Assembly: GCF_001293525.1 (NCBI RefSeq)
Contig: NZ_BBYR01000038.1
Coordinates: 1-64,000 of the forward strand
Origin: Pseudideonella sakaiensis
GTDB taxonomy: Bacteria; Pseudomonadota; Gammaproteobacteria; Burkholderiales; Burkholderiaceae_C
Length of the DNA stretch: 64,000 nt
Reading direction: 5' to 3'
The notes below the pieces were generated by a model. It was not told the origin of the DNA. It ran no database searches and worked only from the letters and a program-made list of their open reading frames with translations. Positions within the stretch are counted from its first letter, which is position 1. Each line of letters opens with the position of its first letter. A program made the position numbers and the translations under genes. This document shows, piece by piece, positions 27,879-40,718 of the stretch.

Positions 27879-28853
27879 TCAGCCCCGCGCGATCGCGTCG
27901 GCCTTGGCCAGCAGCGCCTCGGCCATCCGGATGCTCGCGATGTCGATCAGCCGGCCGTCCAGGCTGACCGCGCCGCGGCCCTCGCGCGCGGCGCGCGCCA
28001 TCGCCTCGACGATGCGGCGGGCCTTCGTCACCTCCGCCTCGCTCGGCGTGAAGACCTCGTTGGCCATCGCGACCTGGCTCGGGTGGATCGCCCACTTGCC
28101 CTCGTAGCCGAGCACCGCCGCCCGGCGCGCCGCGGCGAGGAAGCCCTCGGGGTCGGAGAAGTCGCCGAAAGGCCCGTCGACCGGGCGCAGGCCATAGGCC
28201 CGGCAGGCCACCAGCATGCGCGTCTGCGCGGCATGCCAGGGGTCGGTCCAGAAGCGCTCGCGCCGGCCCTGGGCGTCCGGATCGGACAGCACCACCGAGT
28301 CGGGGTGCACGCCGCCGATCACGGTGGTGCGCGCGCGCGTGCTGGCCGCGTAGTCCGCCACGCCGAAGCTCATCGCCTCGAGGCGCCGGCTGGCCTGCGC
28401 GATGGCCTCGACGTGGGCCATCCCGAGCGCGGTCTCGATCAGCACCTCGAAGCCCAGGCGCTTCGCGCGGCCATGCGCCTGCTCGATCTGGGTGACGAGC
28501 ATGTCGACGGCGTACACGTCGGCAGCCGTGCCGACCTTGGGGATCAGCAGCATGTCCAGCCGCGGGCAGGCCTCGACCACGTCGATCACGTCGCGGTACA
28601 TGTAGGGCGTGTCCAGGCCGTTGATACGCACCATCGTGGTCTTGCTGCCCCAGTCGAGCTCGTTGAGCGCCTGCACCACGTTGCGGCGCGCCTGCGGCTT
28701 GTCGTCGGGCGCGACCGCGTCCTCCAGGTCGAGGAAGACGATGTCGGCCGCGCTGGCGGCGGCCTTGTCGAACAGCTCGGTGCGGGTGCCGGGCACCGCC
28801 AGCTCGGAGCGGTGCAGGCGCGGCGTGGCGGGCTCGATCAGGGTGAAGCTCAT
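27879..28853 (-). CDS. mclA: L-malyl-CoA lyase (serine cycle)
   Basis: A 324-residue member of the HpcH/citrate-lyase-beta family, the same length as Methylobacterium MclA. It splits malyl-CoA into glyoxylate and acetyl-CoA, closing the serine cycle. Features are LHRSELAVPGTR, FLDLEDAVAPDDK (Mg-binding acid residues), VRINGLDTPYMYRDV, LLIPKVGTAADVY and LIETALGMAHVEAI, with GYEGKWAIHPSQV near the end. It is the last gene of the minus-strand cluster, 38 bases after ppc. Citramalyl-CoA lyase is a less likely alternative given the neighbouring mtkAB. Confidence 0.93.
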   Translation of the reverse strand: MSFTLIEPATPRLHRSELAVPGTRTELFDKAAASAADIVFLDLEDAVAPDDKPQARRNVVQALNELDWGSKTTMVRINGLDTPYMYRDVIDVVEACPRLDMLLIPKVGTAADVYAVDMLVTQIEQAHGRAKRLGFEVLIETALGMAHVEAIAQASRRLEAMSFGVADYAASTRARTTVIGGVHPDSVVLSDPDAQGRRERFWTDPWHAAQTRMLVACRAYGLRPVDGPFGDFSDPEGFLAAARRAAVLGYEGKWAIHPSQVAMANEVFTPSEAEVTKARRIVEAMARAAREGRGAVSLDGRLIDIASIRMAEALLAKADAIARG

Positions 28854-28891
28854 CGCGGGTTCTCCGGGCAGGACGGGGGTCGGGCGGCGGT

Positions 28892-31633
<2,742 letters not shown>

Positions 31634-31644
31634 CGCGGCGCCCC

Positions 31645-32535
31645 TCAGCGCAGCGCGGCCAGCGCCTGCTGCACGGTGGCGCCGAGGCGGGCCGCGCTCG
31701 GGGCGACCAGCAGCCCGTGGCTGCGCATGATCTCGGCCTTCTCCGCCGCGGTGTCGCCGACCGCGGAGACGATCGCGCCGGCGTGGCCCATGCGTCGGCC
31801 CTTGGGCGCAGTGACGCCGGCGACGTAGCCGATCACGGGCTTGCGCATGTGCTGCTGCACCCAGGCCGCCGCCTCGGCCTCCTGCGGGCCGCCGATCTCG
31901 CCGATCATCAGCACCGCCTCGGTCTCCGGATCGGCCTCGAAGCGGGCCAGGTGGTCGAGGAAGCTGGAGCCGTTGATCGGGTCGCCGCCGATGCCGACGC
32001 TGGTGCTCACGCCGATGCCCAGCGCCTTCATCTGCGCGGCCGCCTCGTAGCCGAGCGTGCCGCTGCGCGAGACGATGCCGACCGGGCCGCGCTGGTAGAT
32101 GTGCCCCGGCATGATGCCGAGCATGGCCTTGCCGGGGCTGATGATGCCGGCGCCGTTCGGGCCGACCAGCGTGGTGCGCTGCGCCTTGGGGTAGCGGCGC
32201 AGGTAGCGCTTCACCCGCATCATGTCCTGCGCCGGGATGCCGTCGGTGATCACGCACACCAGCGCCAGGCCGGCGTCGGCCGCCTCCATCAGCGCATCCG
32301 CGGCGAAGGGCGGCGGCACGAAGACCAGGCTGGCCTCGGCGCCGGTGGCCTGCACCGCCTGCTTGACGGTGTCGAAGACGGGGCGGTCCAGGTGCGTCTG
32401 GCCGCCCTTGCCGGGCGTGACGCCGCCGACCACGCGGGTGCCGTAGGCGATCATCTCGCGCGCATGGAAGCTGGCCTTGTCGCCGGTGAAGCCCTGCACG
32501 ATGACGCGCGTGTTCTCGTCGATCAGGATGCTCAT
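31645..32535 (-). CDS. mtkB: Malate-CoA ligase alpha subunit (malate thiokinase)
   Basis: A 296-residue protein of the succinyl-CoA synthetase alpha family. It has the CoA-binding start [36 protein letters not shown] and the phosphohistidine loop MGHAGAI (H251). With MtkA it makes malyl-CoA from malate, CoA and ATP. The gene order mtkA-mtkB-ppc-mclA identifies it as malate thiokinase rather than TCA-cycle SucD. The ATG overlaps the mtkA stop by four bases, indicating balanced synthesis of the two subunits. Confidence 0.93.
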   Translation of the reverse strand: MSILIDENTRVIVQGFTGDKASFHAREMIAYGTRVVGGVTPGKGGQTHLDRPVFDTVKQAVQATGAEASLVFVPPPFAADALMEAADAGLALVCVITDGIPAQDMMRVKRYLRRYPKAQRTTLVGPNGAGIISPGKAMLGIMPGHIYQRGPVGIVSRSGTLGYEAAAQMKALGIGVSTSVGIGGDPINGSSFLDHLARFEADPETEAVLMIGEIGGPQEAEAAAWVQQHMRKPVIGYVAGVTAPKGRRMGHAGAIVSAVGDTAAEKAEIMRSHGLLVAPSAARLGATVQQALAALR

Positions 32536-33728
32536 TGGACGGCTCCGTGCGCCGCGCCCGCGGCCTCGGCGTGCCCGCGGGCGGCCGCGACCGCCTTCGC
32601 GGCCGCCTCCTCCAGCGAGTCGGCGGTGATGATGGGCAGGCCGCTCTCGCGCACGATGCGGCGGCCCTCGTCGACGTTCGTGCCGGCCAGCCGCACGACC
32701 AGCGGCAGCGTCAGCGACTTCGCGGCGGCGACCACGCCCTGGGCGACCCAGTCGCAGCGGTTGATGCCGGCGAAGATGTTGACCAGGATGGCCTTCACGC
32801 CCGGGTCCGACAGCACGAGGTTGAAGGCCGCCTGCACCCGCTCCGGCGAGGCGCCGCCGCCGACGTCGAGGAAGTTCGCCGGCTCGCCGCCGGCGTGCTT
32901 GATCTCGTCCATCGTGGCCATCGCGAGGCCGGCGCCGTTGATGATGCAGCCGATGTCGCCGGCGAGGCCGACGTAGTTCAGGCCATGCTGGCCGGCGCTC
33001 GCCTCGCGCGGGTCCTCCTCCTGCACGTCGCGCATCTCGGCCACCTGGCGGCGGCGGAACAGCGCGTTGTCGTCGAAGCTCATCTTCGCGTCGAGGGCGA
33101 GCACCCGGTCGTCGCGGGTGACGACGAGCGGGTTGATCTCGACCATCGTCGCGTCGAGGTCGCGGAACGCGCGGTAGCAGCCGAGGATGGTCTGCACCGC
33201 CTGGCTGACCTGCTTCAGGTTCAGCCCGAGGCCGAAGGCGATCTCGCGCGCCTGGAAGGGCTGCAGGCCGACCGCCGGCTCGACCTCGATCTGCAGGATC
33301 GACCCGGGCCGCGTCTGCAGGATCTCCTCCACGTCCATGCCACCCTCGGCCGACGCGATCACGCGGATGCGCTCGGCCTTGCGGTCGAGCACGAGGCCGA
33401 GGTAGATCTCGCGCACGAAGGGCTCGGCCACCTCCACGTAGACCCGGTTCACCAGCTTGCCGGCGGGCCCGGTCTGGTGGGTGACGAGGGTGGCTCCGAG
33501 CAGCGCGGTGGTGGCCGCGGCCACGTCCTGGTAGGTGCGGCACAGCCGCACGCCGCCCGCCTTGCCGCGGCCGCCGGCGTGGATCTGCGCCTTCACCGCC
33601 CAGTGCCAGCCGCCGAGCTCGGTGGCCGCGTAGACCGCCTGGTCGGGGCTGTAGGCCACGCTGCCGCGCGGCACGGGCACGCCGAAGCCGGCCAGCAGTT
33701 CCTTCGCCTGGTACTCGTGGATGTCCAT
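32532..33728 (-). CDS. mtkA: Malate-CoA ligase beta subunit (malate thiokinase)
   Basis: A 398-residue ATP-grasp protein of the SucC family, beginning [17 protein letters not shown]. It contains [24 protein letters not shown] (metal-binding region) and [21 protein letters not shown], followed by [15 protein letters not shown]. It pairs with MtkB to form malyl-CoA from malate. SucC of the TCA cycle is very similar in sequence, so the call rests mainly on its place among serine-cycle genes. It follows fchA after 20 bases. Confidence 0.93.
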   Translation of the reverse strand: MDIHEYQAKELLAGFGVPVPRGSVAYSPDQAVYAATELGGWHWAVKAQIHAGGRGKAGGVRLCRTYQDVAAATTALLGATLVTHQTGPAGKLVNRVYVEVAEPFVREIYLGLVLDRKAERIRVIASAEGGMDVEEILQTRPGSILQIEVEPAVGLQPFQAREIAFGLGLNLKQVSQAVQTILGCYRAFRDLDATMVEINPLVVTRDDRVLALDAKMSFDDNALFRRRQVAEMRDVQEEDPREASAGQHGLNYVGLAGDIGCIINGAGLAMATMDEIKHAGGEPANFLDVGGGASPERVQAAFNLVLSDPGVKAILVNIFAGINRCDWVAQGVVAAAKSLTLPLVVRLAGTNVDEGRRIVRESGLPIITADSLEEAAAKAVAAARGHAEAAGAAHGAVQ

Positions 33729-33748
33729 CGCGGGCTCCTGCGGCGGCT

Positions 33749-34372
33749 TCAGGCCAGCATCGACTTCACGCGGCCGTGCACCGCTTCGGCCACGCCGCCG
33801 CACTCGTCGACCAGCGCGGCGACCTCGGTCAGCGCATGGTCGGCGAACGCGCGGTCCTTCAGCGCCGGCACGTTGATCTGCACGTTCAGCGCGGCGCTGC
33901 GCAGGGCAGCCGCGGCGGCGAGTGCGGCCACGCCGACGTCGCTGATCACCTGGCGGTGGCCGAGCGCGGCCGCGCGGCGCGCCAGCCGCACCGCGTCGGC
34001 CGCCGCGCGGGCGCAGGCCAGCGGGGCCAGCGTGGCCGCCCTCAGGCCGTTCTGGATCGCGGCGCCGCGGTAGGCCTGTTCCTCGGCGGTCGCCTTCGGC
34101 AGCCGGTACGCGGACATCAGCCGCTCGAAGGCGCAGGCGTCCTCGGCGACCATGCGCTGCAGCTTTGCGCGCAGGGCCTCGGCCTCGTCGAGCAGGCGGC
34201 GCAGCTCGGGCTCGTCGGCCTCGTGGCCCTTCTTGCCCAGGCTGAGGTGGCAGACCATCGCCACCAGCGCCGCGCCGGTGGCGCCCATCAGCGCGGCCGC
34301 CCCGCCGCCGCCGGGGGTCGGCGCGGCGCTCGCGAGCGCATCGAGGAAGCGGGTATCGAGCATCGTCGTCAT
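33749..34372 (-). CDS. fchA: Methenyltetrahydrofolate cyclohydrolase (FchA)
   Basis: A 207-residue protein of the FTCD/cyclodeaminase family. The FchA type is unrelated to FolD. Typical sequence is [20 protein letters not shown] near the start and VCHLSLGKK a little later, plus the C-terminal [13 protein letters not shown]. It interconverts methenyl- and 10-formyl-tetrahydrofolate, working between MtdA and formate-tetrahydrofolate ligase. The gene lies between mtdA (three bases away) and mtkA, as in methylotrophs using the serine cycle. Confidence 0.93.
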   Translation of the reverse strand: MTTMLDTRFLDALASAAPTPGGGGAAALMGATGAALVAMVCHLSLGKKGHEADEPELRRLLDEAEALRAKLQRMVAEDACAFERLMSAYRLPKATAEEQAYRGAAIQNGLRAATLAPLACARAAADAVRLARRAAALGHRQVISDVGVAALAAAAALRSAALNVQINVPALKDRAFADHALTEVAALVDECGGVAEAVHGRVKSMLA

Positions 34373-34375
34373 GGT

Positions 34376-35245
34376 TCAGCCCACCATCGTTCGTGCGACC
34401 GCGTGGATCTCTTCGTCGTCGAGCGCGAGGTCGTTCCGCTCGAACAGCCGTGCGATGCAGGCCCGGTGCAGCGCGATCTTCAGCGCACCGAAGCCGATCG
34501 CGCCGAACACCGTCTTGCCGTGGCGCTGCGCGCCCTTGTCCATCAGGTCGATGCCGGCGATGCCGGCCGGCGGCGTGGCATTGGCATCGCACAGCAGCAG
34601 CAGGTGCCGCTGCGACTGCCAGGCCGCCTCGTCGAGCAGCGGCACGCCGCCGGCGCCGGTGGCCAGCACCACGCTCGCGCCCTCGATGGCCTGCGTGCGG
34701 GCCGCGAGGTCCGGCGCCACGCGGGCCTCGATCTCGACGCCGACCCGCGCGCCGATCGCCTGCGCCGCGGCCTGCGTGCGCGCCGCGTCGCGGCCGGTGA
34801 TGGCCACGCGGGCTCCCTCGCGGGCCAGCATCGCCGCCGCGCGCTGGCCGACCGGGCCGGTGCCGGCCAGCACCACCGCGTGACGGCCCTTCAGGCTGCC
34901 GCCCGGGGCCGCGTGCACCAGCCACGCGACGGCCGCGGCCGCGGTGGTGTTGCTGCCGTTGCTGTCGAGCATGGTGCCGACGCGGAAGCCGGCGAAGAAC
35001 TTCGCCCGCACCGCGGCGAACAGCGCCTCGCCGGCGGCCATGTCGGAGCCGCCGACGAAGATCGCGGTCGACTTCTTGTCCTTCGGCGCGCGGGTGAAGA
35101 TCGCGCCGTCGACCAGCGGGCCGACGTTCGCCGGCGTGACGCCGCCATAGGCCGTGACGTGGTCGGCGCCGCCGTCGTAGGCGACGACGTTGTCGAACAC
35201 CGCCGGGTGCGGGTCGGTGTCGAACTGGTAGAGGAGTTTCTTCAT
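34376..35245 (-). CDS. mtdA: NADP-dependent methylene-tetrahydrofolate/methylene-H4MPT dehydrogenase
   Basis: A 289-residue dehydrogenase starting [20 protein letters not shown], typical of MtdA. The NADP-binding motif is [18 protein letters not shown]. Other markers are [19 protein letters not shown] and [11 protein letters not shown], with [13 protein letters not shown] thereafter. It oxidises methylene-tetrahydrofolate (or the methanopterin form) with NADP+, and in the assimilatory direction supplies methylene-H4F for glyA. The presence of mtdA and fchA instead of folD is a methylotrophy hallmark. It starts three bases before hprA ends. Confidence 0.94.
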   Translation of the reverse strand: MKKLLYQFDTDPHPAVFDNVVAYDGGADHVTAYGGVTPANVGPLVDGAIFTRAPKDKKSTAIFVGGSDMAAGEALFAAVRAKFFAGFRVGTMLDSNGSNTTAAAAVAWLVHAAPGGSLKGRHAVVLAGTGPVGQRAAAMLAREGARVAITGRDAARTQAAAQAIGARVGVEIEARVAPDLAARTQAIEGASVVLATGAGGVPLLDEAAWQSQRHLLLLCDANATPPAGIAGIDLMDKGAQRHGKTVFGAIGFGALKIALHRACIARLFERNDLALDDEEIHAVARTMVG

Positions 35246-35247
35246 GC

Positions 35248-36201
35248 TCAGCTCACCAGGTGTCGCGGACGGCCCTCGGCCCAGTGCTCGATGTTCTCGA
35301 CCAGCTGGTCGGCCAGGAACTGCATCGCGCCGTCGGAGGCCCAGGCCACGTGCGGCGTGAGGATGAAGTCCGGCCGGCGCAGGTCGAGCAGCGGGTGGCC
35401 GTTGCGCGGCGGCTCGGTGGTCAGCACGTCGAAGCCGGCGCCGGCGATCAGGCCTTCGTCGAGCGCCTGGATCAGCGCGTCCTCGTCGACCAGGCCGCCG
35501 CGGCTGGTGTTGATCAGCAGCGCATGGCGCTGCATCCGGCGCAGCTGCGCGAGGCCGATGAGGTGGCGCGTGGCCGGCGTCAGCGGGCAGTGCAGCGAGA
35601 CCACGTCGCTGCGCGCGAGCAGCTCGTCCAGCGGGGTGTAGTCCAGGCCCGGCGCCTTCGGCGGCGCATGGTCGGCGAACAGCACCTGCATGCCGAAGCC
35701 GCGCGCGATCGCCGCCATGCCCTGGCCGATCGCGCCCTCGCCGACGATGCCCAGCGTGCTGCCGTGCAGGTCGCCGATCGGGTGCGTGAAGAAGCAGAAC
35801 TGCTCGCTGCGGTTCCAGACCCCCGCCTCGACGTCGGCCCGGTAGGCCAGCAGGTTGCGGCGCAGCGCCAGGATCAGCGCGAAGGCGTGCTCCGGCACCG
35901 TGTGCACCGCGTAGTTGCGGATGTTGGCCACGGCGATGCCGTGCTCGCGGCACCAGGGCACGTCGATCACGTCGTAGCCGGTGGCGGCGACCGCGATCAT
36001 CTTCAGCGCGGGCAGCTGCGCCAGCAGCTCGGCGCGCAGCGGCACCTTGTTGGTGATCGCCACCGTCGCGCCGGCGAGGCGCTCCAGCAGCTGATCCGGC
36101 GCGGTCTTCGCATGCTCGACGTAGGTCTCGGCGCAGGCCGGCGCGCGCACCCGCGCCTTCAGCGAGGCGCGGTCGAGGAAGACGACATGGTGGGCGGGCA
36201 T
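35248..36201 (-). CDS. hprA: Hydroxypyruvate reductase
   Basis: A 317-residue D-2-hydroxyacid dehydrogenase that reduces hydroxypyruvate to D-glycerate with NAD(P)H in the serine cycle. The nucleotide-binding motif is [20 protein letters not shown]. The catalytic triad is visible as the Arg of [11 protein letters not shown], the Glu of TTEPP and the His of TPHVAWAS. The family alone would allow glyoxylate or other 2-oxoacids, but the place between sgaA and mtdA settles the role. The gene follows sgaA after two bases. Confidence 0.93.
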   Translation of the reverse strand: MPAHHVVFLDRASLKARVRAPACAETYVEHAKTAPDQLLERLAGATVAITNKVPLRAELLAQLPALKMIAVAATGYDVIDVPWCREHGIAVANIRNYAVHTVPEHAFALILALRRNLLAYRADVEAGVWNRSEQFCFFTHPIGDLHGSTLGIVGEGAIGQGMAAIARGFGMQVLFADHAPPKAPGLDYTPLDELLARSDVVSLHCPLTPATRHLIGLAQLRRMQRHALLINTSRGGLVDEDALIQALDEGLIAGAGFDVLTTEPPRNGHPLLDLRRPDFILTPHVAWASDGAMQFLADQLVENIEHWAEGRPRHLVS

Positions 36202-36203
36202 GC

Positions 36204-37406
36204 TCACATCCCGCCGGTGGTGCCGCTGGCCTCGGCCTCGTGCGCGCGCCAGTGGCGCTGCGCGGCGGCGACGCCGCTGCCCGGCTCGATCGGCAGCCCG
36301 CAGTCGATCATCGCCATCTCGGCGCCGCCGATCGCCTGCATCAGCATCAGCTCGTTGCAGTCGCCCAGGTGGCCGATGCGGAACACCTTGCCCGCCACCT
36401 TCGACAGCCCCGCGCCGAGGCTGAGGTTGTAGCGGCGGAACGCGCGGTCGATCACCCGCGCCGCATCGGTGCCCGCCGGCACCACGACGGCGCTGACGGT
36501 GTCGGAGTACCACTGCGGCTGCTTCGCGCAGACCTCCAGCCCCCAGCCCTGCTGCACCGCGGCGCGCACGCCGCCGGCCAGGTAGGCGTGGCGCCGGAAC
36601 ACGTTCTCCAGGCCCTCTTCCGCCAGCATCGCCAGCGACTCCCGCAGCCCGTACAGCAGCGGCAGCGGCGGCGTGTAGGGGAAGTAGCCGTTGCGGTTCT
36701 GGTTCTGCATGTCGATGTAGTCGAAGTAGCAGACCGGCTGGCGCGCCGTGCGGCGGCGCGCCTCCAGGGCCTTCTCGCTGACGCAGGTGACGCCGAGGCC
36801 GGCGGGCATCATCAGCCCCTTCTGGCTGCCGCTGACGCAGACGTCGACCTTCCAGTCGTCCATGCGGAAGTCGATGCTGGCCAGCGAGCTGACGGCGTCG
36901 ACGAACAGCAGCGCCGGGTGGCCGGTCGCGTCCATCGCGCGGCGCACGCCGGCGACGTCGCTGGTGACGCCGGTCGCCGTCTCGTTGTGGGTGACCAGCA
37001 CGGCCTTGATGCGGTGCGCGGTGTCGGCGGCCAGCGCGGCCTCGTAGCGCTCCAGCGGCGCGCCCTCGCCCCACTCGCATTCCAGCACCTGCACCTCGAA
37101 GCCGAGGCGGTGGCACATGTCGACCCAGAGGTGGCTGAACTGGCCGAAGCGGGCCACCAGCACCATGTCGCCCGGGCTCAGGCAGTTCGACAGCGCCGCC
37201 TCCCAGCAGCCGGTGCCGGACGAGGGGAACAGGAACGGGGTGGCGGTACTGGTCTTGAACACCGCCTTCAGCCCCTCCAGGCAGTCCCGCGTGAGCGCGG
37301 GGAAGCGCGGGCTGCGGTGGTCTTCCATCGGCACGACCATCGCGCGCAGCACGCGGTCGGGGACGTTGGTGGGACCGGGGACGAAGAGACCGTTGCGACC
37401 TGCCAT
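36204..37406 (-). CDS. sgaA: Serine-glyoxylate aminotransferase
   Basis: A 400-residue class V aminotransferase that converts serine and glyoxylate to hydroxypyruvate and glycine. It opens with FVPGPTNVPDRVLRAM. The PLP lysine is K196 in SGSQKGLMMPAGLG, preceded by the PLP-nitrogen Asp in FVDAVSSLASIDFRMD. FYFDYIDMQ-like sequence appears as CYFDYIDMQNQNRNGYFPYT, which is characteristic of this enzyme. It leads the tight sgaA-hprA-mtdA-fchA run and has GGAGAAC upstream of the ATG. A 117-base gap without a recognisable element separates it from glyA. Confidence 0.95.
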   Translation of the reverse strand: MAGRNGLFVPGPTNVPDRVLRAMVVPMEDHRSPRFPALTRDCLEGLKAVFKTSTATPFLFPSSGTGCWEAALSNCLSPGDMVLVARFGQFSHLWVDMCHRLGFEVQVLECEWGEGAPLERYEAALAADTAHRIKAVLVTHNETATGVTSDVAGVRRAMDATGHPALLFVDAVSSLASIDFRMDDWKVDVCVSGSQKGLMMPAGLGVTCVSEKALEARRRTARQPVCYFDYIDMQNQNRNGYFPYTPPLPLLYGLRESLAMLAEEGLENVFRRHAYLAGGVRAAVQQGWGLEVCAKQPQWYSDTVSAVVVPAGTDAARVIDRAFRRYNLSLGAGLSKVAGKVFRIGHLGDCNELMLMQAIGGAEMAMIDCGLPIEPGSGVAAAQRHWRAHEAEASGTTGGM

Positions 37407-37523
37407 GCTGTTCTCCTGGATGAAGGCGTGGGGGAGCCGGCGGCACCGGACGGGCGTGGGCCGTCCCGGGCACCGCCCGTCGACTGCGGGAAAGGGGGCG
37501 TGCGGGCCGCCGGCCCGCGCGGA

Positions 37524-38786
37524 TCAGGGCCGGTACTGCGGGCCGTAGACCGGGAACTTCCGGCACAGCGCGGTGACGTCGGCCGCCACGCGCGCGATCA
37601 CCGCCGCATCCTCCGGTGCCTCCAGCACGTCGGCCATCAGCCCGGCGATCCGGCGCGCCTCGTCGGGGCCGAAGCCGCGCGTGGTCATCGCCGGCGTGCC
37701 GATGCGGATGCCGCTGGTGACGAAGGGCTTCTCCGGGTCGTTCGGGATCGCGTTCTTGTTGACCGTGAGGTGGGCCCGGCCCAGCACGGCCTCGGCGGCC
37801 TTGCCGGTGATCCGGCGCGCCTGCAGGTCGAGCAGGAAGACGTGGCTGTCGGTGCCGCCGGAGACGATGCGCATGCCGCGCTCGGTCAGCGTGTCGGCCA
37901 TCGCGCGGGCGTTGGCCTTCACGCGCTGCTGGTACTGCCGGAAGCCCGGCGACATCGCCTCCTTGAACGCGAGGGCCTTGGCCGCGATCACGTGCATCAG
38001 CGGGCCGCCCTGGATGCCGGGGAAGATCATCGAGTTCAGCGGCTTTTCGAACTCGGCCTGGCTCAGGATCAGGCCGCCGCGCGGGCCGCGCAACGTCTTG
38101 TGCGTGGTGCTGGTGACGAAGTGGGCGATGCCCACCGGGCTCGGGTACTCGCCGGCGGCGACCAGGCCGGCGTAGTGCGCCATGTCGACCAGCAGGTAGG
38201 CGCCGTGCCGGTCGGCGATGTCGCGCAGGCGCTGCCAGTCGATCACGCGCGAGTAGGCGGAGGCACCGGCGACGATCATCTTCGGCCGGTGCTCGGCGGC
38301 CAGTTCGGCCACCTGGGCGTAGTCGAGCCGCTCGGTGTCGGGCTCGAGGCCGTAGGACACGCTGCGGTAGACCTTGCCGCTGAAGTTGACGCTGGCCCCG
38401 TGCGTCAGGTGCCCGCCATGCGCCAGGCTCATGCCGAGCAGGGTGTCGCCCGGCTGCAGCATCGCCATGTAGACCGCGGCATTGGCCTGCGAGCCGCTGT
38501 GCGGCTGCACGTTCGCGTACTCGGCGCCGAACAGCGCCTTGGCGCGGTCGATGGCCAGCTGCTCGGCCACGTCGACGTGCTCGCAGCCGCCGTAGTAGCG
38601 CTTGCCCGGGTAGCCCTCGGCGTACTTGTTGGTCAGCACCGAGCCCTGCAGGCGCATCACCTGCGGGCTGACGTAGTTCTCGGAGGCGATCAGCTCGACG
38701 TGGTCCTCCTGGCGCTGCAGCTCCGCGCGCAGCGCCTTCCACAGCTCGGGGTCGGCGTCGGAGATCTGCAGGTCGGGATCGAACAT
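37524..38786 (-). CDS. glyA: Serine hydroxymethyltransferase
   Basis: A 420-residue PLP enzyme that condenses glycine with methylene-tetrahydrofolate to serine, the entry step of the serine cycle. Signatures are [35 protein letters not shown] and the PLP lysine K230 in [15 protein letters not shown]. The ATG at 38786 was chosen because GAGGAG lies ten bases upstream. A GTG at 38795 would sit too close to it. The gene is divergent from fhs across a control region with a long palindrome. A second, housekeeping glyA elsewhere in the genome is possible. Confidence 0.96.
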   Translation of the reverse strand: MFDPDLQISDADPELWKALRAELQRQEDHVELIASENYVSPQVMRLQGSVLTNKYAEGYPGKRYYGGCEHVDVAEQLAIDRAKALFGAEYANVQPHSGSQANAAVYMAMLQPGDTLLGMSLAHGGHLTHGASVNFSGKVYRSVSYGLEPDTERLDYAQVAELAAEHRPKMIVAGASAYSRVIDWQRLRDIADRHGAYLLVDMAHYAGLVAAGEYPSPVGIAHFVTSTTHKTLRGPRGGLILSQAEFEKPLNSMIFPGIQGGPLMHVIAAKALAFKEAMSPGFRQYQQRVKANARAMADTLTERGMRIVSGGTDSHVFLLDLQARRITGKAAEAVLGRAHLTVNKNAIPNDPEKPFVTSGIRIGTPAMTTRGFGPDEARRIAGLMADVLEAPEDAAVIARVAADVTALCRKFPVYGPQYRP

Positions 38787-38848
38787 CGGGCACACTCCTC
38801 GGGGTTGGACGGGAGCTTAGGCGCGGGCGTCCGGAAAAGCTCATGAGA

Positions 38849-38873
38849 CTTTCTTGGGTCGGACCCAACAAAG
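38849..38873. promoter_or_regulatory. 25-bp palindrome between glyA and fhs, candidate LysR operator
   Basis: The centre is TTGGGTC-G-GACCCAA (38854-38868), a perfect inverted repeat. Outer CTTT and AAAG extend it to two 12-base arms with a single mismatch around G38861. It contains a T-N11-A LysR-type box (T38855 to A38867). Its location between two divergent serine-cycle genes fits a binding site for the CbbR/QscR-like regulator at 26804-27817. Confidence 0.65.
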
Positions 38874-38901
38874 ACCAATGGCCCGGCGCCGCGGACGCCC
38901 C

Positions 38902-38907
38902 TACCAT
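38902..38907 (+). promoter_or_regulatory. Candidate -10 box of fhs
   Basis: TACCAT fits the TANNNT pattern. Transcription would start near 38914, leaving a 30-base leader before the fhs ATG. No -35 match is present, as expected for an activator-dependent promoter. The palindrome centre would then lie about 53 bases upstream of the start site. Confidence 0.35.
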
Positions 38908-38943
38908 CGCGGCCCGAGTCGTTCCCTCACGAAGGATGTACCC

Positions 38944-40629
38944 ATGGCTTCCGACATCGAGATCGCCCAGCGGGCGCAGCTGAAGCGCGTGACCGAGATC
39001 GCGCAGCAGCGCCTCGGCATCCCGGACGAGCACCTCGTGCCCTACGGCCACCACAAGGCCAAGATCTCGCTCGCCTACCTCGACACGCTGAAGGACCGGC
39101 CCGACGGGAAGCTGATCCTCGTGACCGCGATCAGCCCGACGCCGGCCGGCGAGGGCAAGACCACCACCACCGTGGGCCTCGGCGATGCGCTGAACCGCAT
39201 CGGCCGCAAGACCATGGTCTGCCTGCGCGAGCCCTCGCTCGGCCCGGTGTTCGGCGTGAAGGGCGGCGCGGCGGGCGGCGGCCATGCGCAGGTGGTGCCG
39301 ATGGAGGACATCAACCTCCACTTCACCGGCGACTTCAACGCGATCGGTCTGGCCAACAACCTGCTGGCCGCGATGATCGACAACCACGTCCACCACGGCA
39401 ACGCGCTGGACATCGACGTGCGCCGCATCACCTGGAAGCGGGTGATGGACATGAACGACCGCGCGCTGCGCGACATCACCGTCGGCCTCGGCGGCCCGGC
39501 CAACGGCTACCCGCGTCAGGACGGCTTCGACATCGTCGTCGCGTCGGAGGTGATGGCGATCTTCTGCCTCGCCACCTCGCTGCAGGACCTGAAGGAGCGG
39601 CTCGGCAACATCGTGGTGGCCCAGACCCGCGGCGGCCAGCCGGTGACCGCGCGCGACCTGAAGGCGCACGGTGCGATGACCGTGCTGCTGAAGGACGCGC
39701 TGGCGCCCAACCTCGTGCAGACGCTGGAGAACAACCCCGCGATCCTGCACGGCGGCCCCTTCGCCAACATCGCGCACGGCTGCAACTCGGTGATCGCGAC
39801 GAAGGCCAGCCTGAAGCTGGCCGACTACGTGGTGACCGAGGCCGGCTTCGGCGCCGACCTCGGCGCCGAGAAGTTCATCGACATCAAGTGCCGCAAGACC
39901 GGGCTGCGGCCGGACGCGGTGGTGATCGTCGCGACGGTGCGGGCGCTGAAGTTCCACGGCGGCGTCGACGTCAAGCAGCTGAACACCGAGAACCTCGCCG
40001 CGCTCGAGCAGGGCCTGGCCAACCTCGAGCGCCACGTGCGCAACGTGCGCGAGGTGTACGGGCTGCCCTGCGTGGTCTCGATCAACCACTTCAGCTTCGA
40101 CACCGAGGCCGAGCTGGCGCTGCTGCAGCAGCGCATGGCGCGCCTGGAGGTGCCGGTGCGGGTGGCGCGCCACTGGGCCGACGGCGGCCGCGGCGCGGAG
40201 GACGTGGCGCGCACCGTCGTCGAGCTGATCGAGACCGGCCCGCAGGCCGCCGATGGCTTCCGCTTCGTCTACCCGGACGAGGCGCCGCTGCTGGACAAGA
40301 TCGGCGCCATCGCGACCCGGGTCTACGGGGCGGCCGGCGTCAGCTGCAGCGGCAAGGTGCGCGAGCAGATCCGCAAGCTCGAGGAAGCCGGCTACGGCCG
40401 CTACCCGGTCTGCGTCGCGAAGACGCAGTACTCCTTCAGCACCGACCCCGCGGCCCGCGGCGCACCCTCGGGCCACACGATCGACATCCGGGAGGTGCGG
40501 CTGGCCGCCGGCGCCGAGTTCATCGTGATGATCTGCGGCGACGTGATGACCATGCCCGGGCTGCCCAAGATCGCGTCGGCCGAGAAGATCGACCTCGACG
40601 ACGAGGGGAAGGTGGTCGGGCTGTTCTGA
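38944..40629 (+). CDS. fhs: Formate-tetrahydrofolate ligase
   Basis: A 561-residue enzyme (also FtfL) that makes 10-formyl-tetrahydrofolate from formate, tetrahydrofolate and ATP, bringing formate carbon into the serine cycle. The ATP-binding loop is [18 protein letters not shown]. Other markers are [39 protein letters not shown] and [16 protein letters not shown]. The length is normal. The ATG at 38944 has AAGGA upstream. It is divergent from glyA and probably co-regulated with it through the shared palindrome. With fchA and mtdA it completes formate to methylene-tetrahydrofolate. Confidence 0.97.
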   Translation: MASDIEIAQRAQLKRVTEIAQQRLGIPDEHLVPYGHHKAKISLAYLDTLKDRPDGKLILVTAISPTPAGEGKTTTTVGLGDALNRIGRKTMVCLREPSLGPVFGVKGGAAGGGHAQVVPMEDINLHFTGDFNAIGLANNLLAAMIDNHVHHGNALDIDVRRITWKRVMDMNDRALRDITVGLGGPANGYPRQDGFDIVVASEVMAIFCLATSLQDLKERLGNIVVAQTRGGQPVTARDLKAHGAMTVLLKDALAPNLVQTLENNPAILHGGPFANIAHGCNSVIATKASLKLADYVVTEAGFGADLGAEKFIDIKCRKTGLRPDAVVIVATVRALKFHGGVDVKQLNTENLAALEQGLANLERHVRNVREVYGLPCVVSINHFSFDTEAELALLQQRMARLEVPVRVARHWADGGRGAEDVARTVVELIETGPQAADGFRFVYPDEAPLLDKIGAIATRVYGAAGVSCSGKVREQIRKLEEAGYGRYPVCVAKTQYSFSTDPAARGAPSGHTIDIREVRLAAGAEFIVMICGDVMTMPGLPKIASAEKIDLDDEGKVVGLF

Positions 40630-40706
40630 GGGCCCCTGGCCGGGCGCAAGGTCGGGCGCAGCGCGGGCCGCTGCCCGTGCGCGGCCGGGGGCCGGATGGG
40701 CTTGGC

Positions 40707-40712
40707 TACACT
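40707..40712 (+). promoter_or_regulatory. -10 box of a probable leaderless transcript before the His-rich gene
   Basis: TACACT ends exactly six bases before the GTG at 40719. No Shine-Dalgarno sequence lies in between. This supports both the GTG start and a leaderless mRNA. Confidence 0.45.
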
Positions 40713-40718
40713 GCGGCC

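Noticed and set aside
31645-33728. TCA-cycle succinyl-CoA synthetase (sucCD)
   Set aside because: The sequence family fits, but the position between fchA and ppc/mclA points to malate thiokinase.
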